Assembly (NCBI RefSeq): GCF_001905885.1
Contig: NZ_LIYH01000001.1
Span: forward strand, 1,118,169-1,182,168
Reading direction: 5' to 3'
DNA: 64,000 bases
DNA from: Streptomyces sp. CB03234
Lineage (GTDB): Bacteria > Actinomycetota > Actinomycetes > Streptomycetales > Streptomycetaceae
Shown here in pieces: positions 45,350 through 58,332 of this stretch (within the stretch, counting starts at the first letter, position 1; each line of letters begins with the position of its first letter). The notes under the pieces were generated by a model. It saw only the letters and a list, made by a program, of their open reading frames with translations, was not told the origin of the DNA and made no database searches. A program made the translations under genes and the position numbers.

Positions 45350-46799
45350 GTCGGAATTGTCCACCCGGGGTGGCGAGTTCCGTGTGTGCGAGCTGCTCGG
45401 CGAGTTCCACGAGGTCGGTGCCCGCGAGGCGGGGCAGAGCGCAGCCCGCGAGGGTGCGGCAGGCGTCGCGCCAGGTGGCGGGGACGCCGGCGCCGCCGCT
45501 GAGGGCGCCGGTCAGGGCGCCGGCGAGGGCGGGTGCGGAGTCCGCCACGCGGGAGAGGCAGGCGGCGGCCGGTACCGCCTCGGTGACCCTGCCGTGGGCG
45601 GCGGTGGCGAGCGCGAGGGCGACCGGGACGGTCTCGGCGGCGGCGATGCCGTAGCTGTAGACGTGGTCGACGATCTGGTGCTCCAGGAGCGGGACCAGCT
45701 CGAAGGCGCTGCCGGCGGCGCGGGCGAGTTTGGTGGCGTGCCGGGCGTTGCGGCCGATCTCGGTGGCGGGCGGGAGCTGGTCGAGCGCGGCGCCCACGGC
45801 GTCGTCGACGTCCGCCCCGCCGAGGGCCGCGGCGACGGCGGCGGCCATGGCGCGGGCGCCGTGCACGCCGTCGCCGTCCTGGGTGTACCGGGCGTCGAAC
45901 TCGGCGAGTTCGGCGGCGGCGCGGGGGTCGCCCGGGTGGGCGACAGCGAGGACGGCGGCGCGGACGCAGGCGGCGTCGTCGAAGTAGTGCGGGTTGTCGT
46001 GGCCGGTTGCGGGCGGGCGCAGACCGGTGGCGAGGTTGCCGAGGCCGGCGCGTACGGAGATGCGGGCGCGGAGGGGGAGGACGGCGGACTCGACCTCGGG
46101 GGCGCGGTCGGAGGCCGCGGCGATCTCGGCGGCGAGGGAGTTCCAGGCGAGGTCGACGGCGGCGCACATGCGGCGGGCGGGAGGGAGGGAGCGGAAGAGG
46201 TCGCCTGCGGCGGTGAGCAGGGTCTCGGCGGTGAACACCGCCCACTCGGCGTCGTCGGACGGGCCGAGGCGAAGGGGCTCGGGGGGCTGGTTGAGGGCGA
46301 TGGGGACGGGGAGGGTGGTGGTGGCGTTCTGCTCGGCGAACGTGTCCAGTTCGCGGGTGAGACGGCGGGTCCACTCGGGCATGCGGGCGGCGCGGTGCCG
46401 GGCGGCCGGCCATCCGGCGGCGTCCCCGGCGGCGAGACCGAGGAGGAGCCCTTCGACGCGGCGGGGTTCGCGGGGCCGGAAGGTTTCGGCCCGATGCGCG
46501 GCCCCCGGCTCCCGAGTCGGGGGCGGGGCCCCGGGGCCGGGGTGGTGGCCGGTGGTGTCGCTCTCGGGGTGCGGACGGGCCTCGTCGGGTGTGCAATCCG
46601 GGGCCCTTGGGGATGTGGGGGCGTGCCCGCCGTCCAGGTGCGGGGCCGTGGCGCCGGGCCCGAGGGCCCGCTCGGCGGTTCCCGTCCCGGGGTGTGCAGG
46701 GGGCCCGTGGGGTTCGGGGGCGGCTCCGGGTCCCGGCCCGGGCGCGGCGGCGGGGTTCGGCGTGTCCGTGGGTGTCGGCGCGGTGGGGCGAGGGGGCAT
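45285..46799 (-). CDS. ADP-ribosylglycohydrolase-like protein, degenerate active site
   Basis: A 504-residue protein. Residues 1-120 are Pro/Ala/Gly-rich and disordered. The ARH domain follows with LLLGLAAGDAAGWPAARH and LGPSDDAEWAVFTAETLL, so the first acidic motifs remain. Where the C-terminal DxD motif should be, the sequence is VYSYGIAAAETVPVALALAT with no Asp pair. It is probably catalytically dead or altered. ATG at 46799 shares one base with the stop of the upstream ARH gene (TGATG). The stop lies within the next gene. Confidence 0.8.
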   Translation of the reverse strand: MPPRPTAPTPTDTPNPAAAPGPGPGAAPEPHGPPAHPGTGTAERALGPGATAPHLDGGHAPTSPRAPDCTPDEARPHPESDTTGHHPGPGAPPPTREPGAAHRAETFRPREPRRVEGLLLGLAAGDAAGWPAARHRAARMPEWTRRLTRELDTFAEQNATTTLPVPIALNQPPEPLRLGPSDDAEWAVFTAETLLTAAGDLFRSLPPARRMCAAVDLAWNSLAAEIAAASDRAPEVESAVLPLRARISVRAGLGNLATGLRPPATGHDNPHYFDDAACVRAAVLAVAHPGDPRAAAELAEFDARYTQDGDGVHGARAMAAAVAAALGGADVDDAVGAALDQLPPATEIGRNARHATKLARAAGSAFELVPLLEHQIVDHVYSYGIAAAETVPVALALATAAHGRVTEAVPAAACLSRVADSAPALAGALTGALSGGAGVPATWRDACRTLAGCALPRLAGTDLVELAEQLAHTELATPGGQFRHDAETYTRGPDHRQPRRSSHR

Positions 46800-47830
46800 C
46801 AGGGGACCTCCGTATCGTCGTACGGGGTGAGCAGCTCCGCGATGTCCAGGACGTGGTAGCCGCGCATCGAGGGCAGGCAGCTGCCGCGTACGGGGCCGAT
46901 GGCGGCCGCCCAGTCCGGGGGGATCGCCCTCGCCCCGGTCATCGCGCCGGCCAGGGCGCCCGCCACCGCGGCCGTCGTGTCGGCGTCGCGGCCCATGTTG
47001 ACGGCCGTGAGGACCGACGTACGGAAGTCGCCGCGGGCCGCCGCGAACGCGCCGAAGGCGAGGCCGACCGCTTCCGGGGCCAGGTCCGTCCACGGGTAGC
47101 CGCCGATGACCACCGCCGAGCGGACGGTCCGCTCCCGGACGAGCGGGTCGGGCTGGACGCGCTGGGCCGCGACGACCGCGCGGCGCATCGAGCGGGCCGT
47201 CCAGGAATCCATCGGCACCACCGACAGGGCGGCCGCGATGACCGAGGCGGGACCGGCGCCCGACATCGCCGCGGCGACGCCCGCCGCCACCGCCTGGCCC
47301 CCGTAGATGCCCTCACCGTCATGGCTGACCGTGCCGTCGATGGCGACCAGCCGCGCCGCCTCCGCCGGCCGCCCCGCCGCGAAGACCCCGAAGGGGGCCG
47401 CGCGCATGGCCAGGCCGTCGCTCCAGGCGTGCCGGTGCTGGGCCGAGATGGGGGCGGCCAGGCCCCGCCGGAGGTTCTCCAGCGTGCCGCGCTCGCTGAA
47501 GCCCGCGCCCCGGAACGGCCCCTCGTCGAGGTCGGCGATCCAGCGGTGCCACGCCTTCTCGACATGTGCGACGGTCAGGGCGGAGCCGTGCCGGGCCAGC
47601 AGGAGGCCGGAGAAGATCGCGTACTCGGTGTCGTCCGTGCCGGCCGGGTCCTCGCTGACGAACCCCTCGATACGGCCCCACCGGCGGCGGATCTCCGAGG
47701 GCCGCAGGTTCTCGGCGGGCGCCCCGAGCGCGTCCCCCACCGCCAGTCCCAGCAGGGCGCCCCGGGCGCGGTCGAGCAGGACCGCGCCATCGGACGCGAG
47801 CGGGGCGGGATCGCAGGCAATCGGCTCCAT
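46799..47830 (-). CDS. ADP-ribosylglycohydrolase family protein, complete active site
   Basis: A 343-residue ARH hydrolase and the first gene of the minus-strand operon. Motifs are GLAVGDALGAPAEN (Asp33), AGTDDTEYAIFS (Thr65-Asp66-Asp67) and NMGRDADTTAAVAGALAGA (Asp282, Asp284), all intact. ATG at 47830 has GGAAGGG upstream; the longer frame to 47917 is unlikely. The promoter should lie in 47831-48062, shared with the divergent VIT gene. Confidence 0.88.
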   Translation of the reverse strand: MEPIACDPAPLASDGAVLLDRARGALLGLAVGDALGAPAENLRPSEIRRRWGRIEGFVSEDPAGTDDTEYAIFSGLLLARHGSALTVAHVEKAWHRWIADLDEGPFRGAGFSERGTLENLRRGLAAPISAQHRHAWSDGLAMRAAPFGVFAAGRPAEAARLVAIDGTVSHDGEGIYGGQAVAAGVAAAMSGAGPASVIAAALSVVPMDSWTARSMRRAVVAAQRVQPDPLVRERTVRSAVVIGGYPWTDLAPEAVGLAFGAFAAARGDFRTSVLTAVNMGRDADTTAAVAGALAGAMTGARAIPPDWAAAIGPVRGSCLPSMRGYHVLDIAELLTPYDDTEVP

Positions 47831-47941
47831 CGCGTGGCCCTTCCGTGCGCACCGGTCCGATTCCTGGATGTGTGCCACGTCAGGGAGCCCGGGCCGTCCG
47901 GGCGGGGCCAGCTTCACCCGGGTGCCTCAGCGCCCAGGCAC

Positions 47942-47958
47942 GCCTTACTAAGTAAAGC
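47942..47958. promoter_or_regulatory. Near-palindrome between ARH operon and VIT transporter gene
   Basis: GCCTTACTAAGTAAAGC is symmetric around its central A at 7 of 8 positions and is A+T-rich against the background. The overlapping stretch to 47965 has partial similarity to the DtxR/IdeR iron-box consensus (AGSCT core), notable beside a metal transporter. Identity of the regulator is inference. Confidence 0.4.
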
Positions 47959-48062
47959 CTGCCTTGCTGGCGCGCCCCTTACATCGCGCGTATTTTCGAG
48001 GGTGTTGGGGGGAGCGGGGTCACCCGGACCCGCTGCTGTACGCAAGGCGTAAGGGGAGAGCT

Positions 48063-48791
48063 GTGTCCATCATCGAGACCGAGGCGACGCTTCACGAGGC
48101 GCACCGCGACAACCACACCCACCGCGATGTGAACGGCGGCTGGCTGCGCCCCGCCGTCTTCGGCGCGATGGACGGTCTCGTGTCCAACCTGGCGCTCATG
48201 ACCGGTGTGGCGGGCGGCGCGGTGTCCCAGCAGACCATCGTCATCACGGGGCTGGCCGGGCTCGCGGCCGGCGCGTTCTCCATGGCCGCCGGCGAGTACA
48301 CCTCCGTGGCCTCGCAGCGCGAGCTGGTCCAGGCGGAACTGGACGTCGAGCGTCACCAGTTGCGCAAGCACCCGGTGGACGAGATGGAGGAGCTGGCCGC
48401 GCTGTACGTGGCGCGGGGCGTCGAGCCGCCGCTCGCCCGCGAGGTCGCCATGCAGCTGTCCAAGGACCCCGAGCAGGCGCTGGAGATCCACGCCCGCGAG
48501 GAGCTCGGCATCGACCCGGACGACCTGCCCTCGCCGATGGTCGCCGCGCTGTCGTCCTTCGGGTCGTTCGCGCTCGGCGCGATGCTGCCCGTCCTGCCGT
48601 ATCTGCTGGGTGCCACCGCCCTGTGGCCGGCGGTGCTGCTGGCGCTGCTCGGGCTGTTCGCGTGCGGCGCCCTCGTGGCTCGGGTGACCGCCCGCAGCTG
48701 GTGGTACAGCGGCCTGCGCCAGCTGGCGCTGGGCGGTGCGGCCGCGGCCGTCACGTACGGGCTGGGCGCCTTGTTCGGCGCGGCGATCTGA
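48063..48791 (+). CDS. VIT1/CCC1 family iron or manganese transporter
   Basis: A 242-residue membrane protein. The N-terminal metal-binding half reads GWLRPAVFGAMDGLVSNLAL, then AAGAFSMAAGEYTSVASQREL, characteristic of the VIT family (GEYxSVxSQ). A charged cytoplasmic loop of about 70 residues is followed by three membrane segments (FALGAMLPVLPYLLG, VLLALLGLFACGALV, GGAAAAVTYGLGALFG). GTG at 48063. It should export or sequester Fe2+ or Mn2+. Its last codons are echoed in the repeat array downstream. Confidence 0.92.
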   Translation: MSIIETEATLHEAHRDNHTHRDVNGGWLRPAVFGAMDGLVSNLALMTGVAGGAVSQQTIVITGLAGLAAGAFSMAAGEYTSVASQRELVQAELDVERHQLRKHPVDEMEELAALYVARGVEPPLAREVAMQLSKDPEQALEIHAREELGIDPDDLPSPMVAALSSFGSFALGAMLPVLPYLLGATALWPAVLLALLGLFACGALVARVTARSWWYSGLRQLALGGAAAAVTYGLGALFGAAI

Positions 48792-49067
48792 TCCGGCGCG
48801 GGAGCCGGCGCGTACCGGCTGGGCGGCCTCTTCGGCGCGGCCCATCCGGGACCGGGTGCGTAGGGGCCTCTTCGGTGCGGCCGGTCCGGTCCGGCGCGGA
48901 CGCCGGTGCGTACGGGCCGGGCGGCCGCCTTCGGTGCCGCCCATCTGATCCGGCGCGGGACCGGGTGCGTAGGGGCCTCTTCGGCGCGGCCGGTCCGGTC
49001 CGGCGCGGACGCCGTCGCGTACCGGCCGGGCGCCCGCCCTCGGCGCGGCCGTCCGGTTCGTAGGGGA
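48754..49067. repeat. Decayed tandem array derived from the VIT gene 3' end
   Basis: Six units beginning CGTAC/GSGG start at 48754 (inside the gene), 48811, 48859, 48909, 48968 and 49018, spaced 48-59 bp. They repeat words from the last VIT codons and stop region such as TTCGGCGCGGC and ATCCGGCGCGG. Units three and five, and two and four, resemble each other most. This fills the first 270 bp of the gene-free stretch 48792-49501. Confidence 0.75.
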
Positions 49068-49078
49068 TCGCCCTGGTC

Positions 49079-49107
49079 AGCCCCCTCGGTAGGCGAGCGA
49101 GGGGGCT
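49079..49107 (+). terminator. Stem-loop after the VIT repeat array
   Basis: A perfect 10-bp stem (AGCCCCCTCG/CGAGGGGGCT) with a nine-base loop, followed by TCG. It probably ends the VIT transcript. Confidence 0.8.
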
Positions 49108-49271
49108 TCGCCGTACCGTTGCCGTACCGTTGAGGAACCGACAAAGGTCTTGTGACGAACCTCCAATAGCCCGATCCGCCCCCGCGATGAGACACTATGC
49201 AACGCGGCACATAAGTAGCCGTAACACGGCGGTTTCGAAGCCCTCGACACGGGGCATGAGCCGTTAGCGCT

Positions 49272-49329
49272 GCGGGCAATGAAGCCCGCTCCCCACAGGC
49301 CGCCGGATGTCGATCTCTCGACGGCCTGT
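49272..49329 (+). promoter_or_regulatory. Structured leader region upstream of gltB
   Basis: Two consecutive hairpins can form: GCGGGC-AATGAA-GCCCGC (49272-49289) and ACAGGCCG/CGGCCTGT (49295-49302 with 49322-49329). They lie 170-230 bp before gltB in a 394-bp gene-free stretch (49108-49501) that is less G+C-rich than its surroundings. If transcribed they would be in the gltB leader. No known riboswitch class was recognised. Confidence 0.4.
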
Positions 49330-49501
49330 CCATGTGTGAAGCCGCTGAACCGCCTCCACCGCCACCAGCGGTGTCCGCATGCTGGAATGAGCTATCCGCT
49401 TTCCGAGAAGCACTCCATCATGTAACCTGCACGAAATTTCGCGGAGGGCCAACGTCGTCCCTCTGGCACTTGCATATGCCACGACGACGACGGGAGAGCC
49501 G

Positions 49502-54056
<4,555 letters not shown>

Positions 54057-54064
<8 letters not shown>

Positions 54065-55517
54065 CCCCAAGGGCTTCCTGACCACCGGGCGCGAAGTCGC
54101 CAAGACCCGCCCCGTCGAGGAGCGCGTCAAGGACTGGAACGAGGTCTACGTCCCCGGCTCCCTGCTGCCGATCATCAGCAAGCAGGCCGGCCGGTGCATG
54201 GACTGCGGCATCCCGTTCTGCCACAACGGCTGCCCGCTCGGGAACCTGATCCCCGAGTGGAACGACTACGCCTACCGCGAGGACTGGTCCGCCGCGTCCG
54301 AGCGGCTGCACGCCACGAACAACTTCCCGGAGTTCACCGGGCGGCTGTGCCCGGCGCCGTGCGAGTCGGCGTGCGTGCTGGGCATCAACCAGCCCGCCGT
54401 CACCATCAAGAACGTCGAGGTCTCGATCATCGACAAGGCGTGGGACTCCGGTGACGTCACGCCGCAGCCGCCCGAGCGGCTGTCCGGCAAGACCGTCGCC
54501 GTCATCGGCTCCGGCCCGGCGGGTCTCGCCGCGGCCCAGCAGCTGACCCGCGCCGGTCACACGGTCGCCGTGTACGAGCGGGCCGACCGCATCGGCGGCC
54601 TGCTGCGGTACGGCATCCCCGAGTTCAAGATGGAGAAGGTGCACATCAACCGGCGCATCGAGCAGATGCGCGCGGAGGGCACCAAGTTCCGCACGGAGAT
54701 CGAGATCGGCCGCGACATCGACGCCGCGAAGCTGCGGCAGCGGTACGACGCGGTCGTCATCGCCGCCGGTGCCACCGTCTCCCGTGACCTGCCGGTCCCC
54801 GGCCGGGACCTCAAGGGCATCCACTTCGCGATGGAGTACCTGCCGCTCGCCAACAAGGTGCAGGAGGGCGACTTCGTGGCGCCCCCCATCACCGCCGAGG
54901 GCAAGCACGTCGTCGTCATCGGCGGCGGCGACACCGGCGCGGACTGCGTGGGCACCGCCCACCGCCAGGGCGCGCTGTCCGTCACGCAGCTGGAGATCAT
55001 GCCGCGTCCGGGCGAGGAGCGGAACGCGAACCAGCCGTGGCCGACGTTCCCGATGCTCTACAAGGTCACCTCGGCCCACGAGGAGGGCGGCGAGCGGATC
55101 TACTCCGTCTCCACCACCCACTTCGAGGGCGACGAGGACGGCAACGTCCAGTTCCTCCACCTGGTGGAGGTGGAGTTCAAGGACGGCAAGCTGGAGCAGA
55201 AGCCGGGCACCGAGCGCAAGATCCCGGCCCAGCTGGTCACCCTCGCCATGGGCTTCACCGGCACCGACCAGTCCAACGGCCTGGTCCAGCAGTTCGGCCT
55301 GGAGCTCGACGAGCGCGGCAACATCGCGCGCGACGCCGACTACGCGACCAACGTCGACGGCGTCTTCGTCGCAGGCGACGCCGGGCGCGGCCAGTCGCTG
55401 ATCGTCTGGGCCATCGCCGAGGGCCGCTCGGCGGCGCGCGGCGTGGACCGCTACCTGACGGGCACGAGCGAACTCCCGGCTCCGATCCGCCCCACGGACC
55501 GCGCGCTGACGGTCTGA
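54057..55517 (+). CDS. gltD: Glutamate synthase small subunit
   Basis: A 486-residue NADPH-dependent electron donor to GltB. The N-terminal 4Fe-4S Cys are in [17 protein letters not shown] and [13 protein letters not shown]. The FAD motif is [17 protein letters not shown] and the NADPH motif is [17 protein letters not shown]. It ends with the FAD-closing segment [23 protein letters not shown] at 54057 lies inside gltB, ensuring coupled synthesis. Confidence 0.98.
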
Positions 55518-55544
55518 CCCCCGGCCGCCCACCCGAACGGCACC

Positions 55545-55571
55545 GCCCGGCGCCCAGCGAACGCGCCGGGC
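55545..55571 (+). terminator. gltBD terminator stem-loop
   Basis: A perfect 9-bp G+C stem (GCCCGGCGC/GCGCCGGGC) with a nine-base loop, 27 bp after gltD. Confidence 0.75.
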
Positions 55572-55737
55572 AACCGCCCCGCCCCGCCCCCCGGCGGTCA
55601 CGGGCACCCCTCATACGTCCCGTACAACGGCGTGCGGAACACAGCAGCGCCTGCCGTGTCCCCGACCGGACCATCGGCAGGCGCTGCGCCCTGTGTGCGC
55701 CACGTGCGCCCTGTTGGGGGGCGGGGCGGGTCTCCTA

Positions 55738-55755
55738 CGATCGGTTACCCGATCG
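55738..55755 (+). promoter_or_regulatory. Operator-like palindrome overlapping a promoter
   Basis: A perfect inverted repeat CGATCGG-TTAC-CCGATCG lies 17 bp before the ATG at 55772. A -10-like TACGAT (55736-55741) overlaps its left arm, with TTGGGG 16 bp upstream as a possible -35. It suits repression of the three-gene unit that follows. Confidence 0.5.
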
Positions 55756-55771
55756 GGGGAGGGGAGCGCCC

Positions 55772-56737
55772 ATGGCGTCGCCGGAGCGGACCGCGCGGAC
55801 GAACCGAGTGGAGCGGGCGGTCGCCTTCTGCTTGCGCAACTTCGAGGTGGTCTTCGCGGCCGGGATCGGCCTGACCATCGGCTTCCTGGACATCTTCGGC
55901 GACAAGCTCATCGAGTCGGACCTCGCCTCCGGCGCCACCCTCGTGGTCCTCGGTGCCCTCGCCATCGGCTCGCTCTCCGAGCGCACCCGCCGCCCGCACG
56001 CCATCCGGGAGGCCATGGAAGGCACCCGCCGCGCCATCGAGGACCTCACCATGGTCCGCTCCCTGGCCGGCAACGAGGTCCGCGAGGCGCTCCGCGAAGC
56101 CCGCCAGGGCACCAACCTCTGGTACTTCAAGGGCGGCACCGGCACCTACCTCAGAGCCGTCACGCTCCCGCAGTGCGTACGCGCCGCCAAGGAGCACCGC
56201 TCCCAGCTCAACGTCAAGATCGAGATACTGAACCCGGCGGACGAACAGGCCTGCAACGCCTACGCCCAGTTCCGCCGCATGTTCTCCGCGAGCCGCCCCC
56301 AGAGCGGCGACGTGTGGACCGCCGCCCGCGCCCGCAAGGAGTCGTACGCGACCGTCCTCGCCGCCTGCTGGTTCCGCATGCAGCTGACCACCCTCGACAT
56401 CAGCGTCCACCTGTCGTCGACCGTGCCGACGCTCCGCTTCGACCTGTCCGACTCCAGCCTGATCATCACCCAGGACGACCCCTCGCGGGTCAATCTCCAG
56501 GTCAGACGCGGACAGCCGCTGTACGACTACTACCTGACGGAGCTTCACCAGAGCCGCGAGCAGGCCACCGCCGTCGAGCTGCGCAACGCCACCCTGCTCA
56601 GCCTGTCCCCGACCGTCGACGAAGTACGCGCCCTGTTCGACGCGCTCGCGCTGCCCCTGCCCCGTACCTTCACCGACGCCGACGTCGGCGAGGTCATCGC
56701 CAAGGCCCTGCACGCCGAGGACCCCTACGGGAGGTGA
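55772..56737 (+). CDS. Two-TM protein with unknown cytoplasmic domain
   Basis: A 321-residue protein. Two hydrophobic segments near the N-terminus (VVFAAGIGLTIGFLDIF and SGATLVVLGALAIGSLS) form a hairpin. A helical linker and a soluble domain of about 220 residues follow, beginning NLWYFKGGTGTYLRAVTLPQ, then LNVKIEILNPADEQACNAYA. I do not recognise the domain; the strand-loop pattern around EILNPADE suggests an alpha/beta fold that might bind a nucleotide or phosphate. ATG at 55772 has GGGGAGGGGAG. It heads a unit with a cupin-like protein and an IMPase-like enzyme. Confidence 0.75.
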   Translation: MASPERTARTNRVERAVAFCLRNFEVVFAAGIGLTIGFLDIFGDKLIESDLASGATLVVLGALAIGSLSERTRRPHAIREAMEGTRRAIEDLTMVRSLAGNEVREALREARQGTNLWYFKGGTGTYLRAVTLPQCVRAAKEHRSQLNVKIEILNPADEQACNAYAQFRRMFSASRPQSGDVWTAARARKESYATVLAACWFRMQLTTLDISVHLSSTVPTLRFDLSDSSLIITQDDPSRVNLQVRRGQPLYDYYLTELHQSREQATAVELRNATLLSLSPTVDEVRALFDALALPLPRTFTDADVGEVIAKALHAEDPYGR

Positions 56738-56749
56738 ACCCCCCGGGCC

Positions 56750-57373
56750 ATGGACGCCATGCGCACACATGTGGACACCTACCTGCCCGTCCTCGAGGAC
56801 ATCGCCTCGGGGAAGCGGGCCCTGCCCGCCGTCCGGCACCCGCTGGGCTTCCTGTGCCTGCCGCTGCTCCGACAGGGTGCCGACGGCGTCTGCGTCCACC
56901 TCTTCGACGGCGACGCCGGGCACACCGCCGACGTCCCGCCGCTGCACGCCCACAGCTGGGAGCTGCGCAGCCACGTCCTGTACGGGGAGGTCGGCAACGT
57001 ACGCGTACGGATACGCGACGACTCCGACACGCCCACCCACCGCGTCTTCGAGGTGCACAGCGGCCCCGACGGGGTGGACGAGATACGGCCCACCGCGCGG
57101 CTGGTGCGCGGCGAGGAGGGGCCCGTGCGCCGCAGCCCGGCGGGGGAGACGTACGCGCTCGGCGCGGGCGAGTTCCACACCACGGTGGTGACACCGGGCC
57201 GGAGCGCCGCCACCCTCGTCCTGGGACGGTCCCTGCCCGGCGGACGGGACCTGTCGCTCGGCCCGCTCGACGGGCCGCCGCGCCGCACGATCCGCCGGCT
57301 GTACGGCACAGAGGCGACCATGCGGGCCGTGCGTACGGCCCTGGGGAGGATCCATGCACAACGCCGTGCCTGA
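56750..57373 (+). CDS. Cupin-fold protein (cysteine dioxygenase-like arrangement)
   Basis: A 207-residue beta-rich protein. The first cupin motif reads PPLHAHSWELRSHVLYGEVGN with two His and a Glu spaced as metal ligands. The second is ALGAGEFHTTVVTPG with the third His. The spacing resembles cysteine dioxygenases and related cupins, but the substrate is not evident. ATG at 56750, 12 bp after the membrane protein gene. It overlaps the IMPase-like gene by 20 bp. Confidence 0.7.
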   Translation: MDAMRTHVDTYLPVLEDIASGKRALPAVRHPLGFLCLPLLRQGADGVCVHLFDGDAGHTADVPPLHAHSWELRSHVLYGEVGNVRVRIRDDSDTPTHRVFEVHSGPDGVDEIRPTARLVRGEEGPVRRSPAGETYALGAGEFHTTVVTPGRSAATLVLGRSLPGGRDLSLGPLDGPPRRTIRRLYGTEATMRAVRTALGRIHAQRRA

Positions 57374-58211
57374 CATCGGCCGCCGCCCCCCGTTCACGGC
57401 GGAGCGGCGGGTGGCCGTCGCCGCGGCCGAGGCGACCGGGCGGCTGCTGCGCGGCCACTTCGCCGACGCCCGGGCCGTACGGACCAAGGGCACGCACGGC
57501 GACGTGGTCACCGACCTGGACCTGGCCGCCGAGGAGCTGATCCTCACCCGGCTGCGCCGCCACTTCCCGCACGACCGGATCCTCTCCGAGGAGGCCGGGC
57601 TGCACGATACGGGGAGCGGCCGCACCTGGCTGGTCGACCCGCTGGACGGCAGCAACAACGTGGCGATCGGGCTGCCCGCGTACGTCGTCGGCATCGGGCT
57701 GTGCGTCGGGGACATCCCGGTCGTCGGCGTCGTCCACGAACCCGTCACCGGCCGCACCTGGCACGCCGTCACCGGCCAGGGCGCCCACGACGACGACGGC
57801 GCCCGGCTGCGCGGCCCGTGCGGCACCCTGCCGGGACCGGGGCCCGTGCTCGCCTGGACGCAGGGCCACGCGGTGGCGCGCGCCGACCCGGTGGCGACGG
57901 CACTGCGCGGCGCCCTGGAGCGGCGCTGCCGGCGCGTCCTGCAACTGTGGGCGCCGCTGCTGGGCTGGAGCCTGCTGGCGCGCGGCACCATCGACGGGTT
58001 CGTCGGCTACCGCGCCGAGGGCGTCGACCTGCCGCCCGGGGCGCTCCTCGCCGCCGAGGCGGGCGCTGAGCTGCGCACCCTGCGCGGCGCGCCGTTCCGG
58101 CCCGGCTTCAGCGGCCCGGACTCGGGACGCAGCTTCGTCGCCGCCCGGGCGGAGACCCTCACCTACGTACTCGAAGAGGTCGCCGCCGCCATGCGAGGGC
58201 GCGGTACCTGA
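57354..58211 (+). CDS. Inositol monophosphatase family enzyme
   Basis: A 285-residue magnesium-dependent phosphatase of the IMPase/CysQ superfamily. Motifs are TKGTHGDVVTDLDLAAEELI, LSEEAGL, the metal-binding WLVDPLDGSNNVAIGLP (canonical form DPxDGTxNF) and EGVDLPPGALLAAEAGAEL in place of the usual WDxAAG. Metal ligands are retained, so activity is likely. Possible substrates are inositol phosphate, PAP, histidinol phosphate or a sugar phosphate; sequence does not decide. ATG at 57354 lies within the cupin gene end, indicating coupling. Confidence 0.87.
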   Translation: MHNAVPDIGRRPPFTAERRVAVAAAEATGRLLRGHFADARAVRTKGTHGDVVTDLDLAAEELILTRLRRHFPHDRILSEEAGLHDTGSGRTWLVDPLDGSNNVAIGLPAYVVGIGLCVGDIPVVGVVHEPVTGRTWHAVTGQGAHDDDGARLRGPCGTLPGPGPVLAWTQGHAVARADPVATALRGALERRCRRVLQLWAPLLGWSLLARGTIDGFVGYRAEGVDLPPGALLAAEAGAELRTLRGAPFRPGFSGPDSGRSFVAARAETLTYVLEEVAAAMRGRGT

Positions 58212-58332
58212 CCCCGGCGCGCCACCCGGTACCCGCCCCCGCCGCACCGTGCGGCACCCCACCGCGCTCCGCCTGACCTACGGCCGTCACGCCACGGGCC
58301 GTACGGCCGCCGCGCTCCGGAGGACGTGACTG

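Noticed and set aside
48754..49067. Possible CRISPR array
   Set aside because: Units vary in length and sequence, have no conserved repeat with unique spacers, and derive from the adjacent gene end.
49422..49437. GlnR-like half site GTAAC-N6-GAAAT upstream of gltB
   Set aside because: Only one of the two paired half-site sets needed for a GlnR box is visible; chance occurrence is likely.
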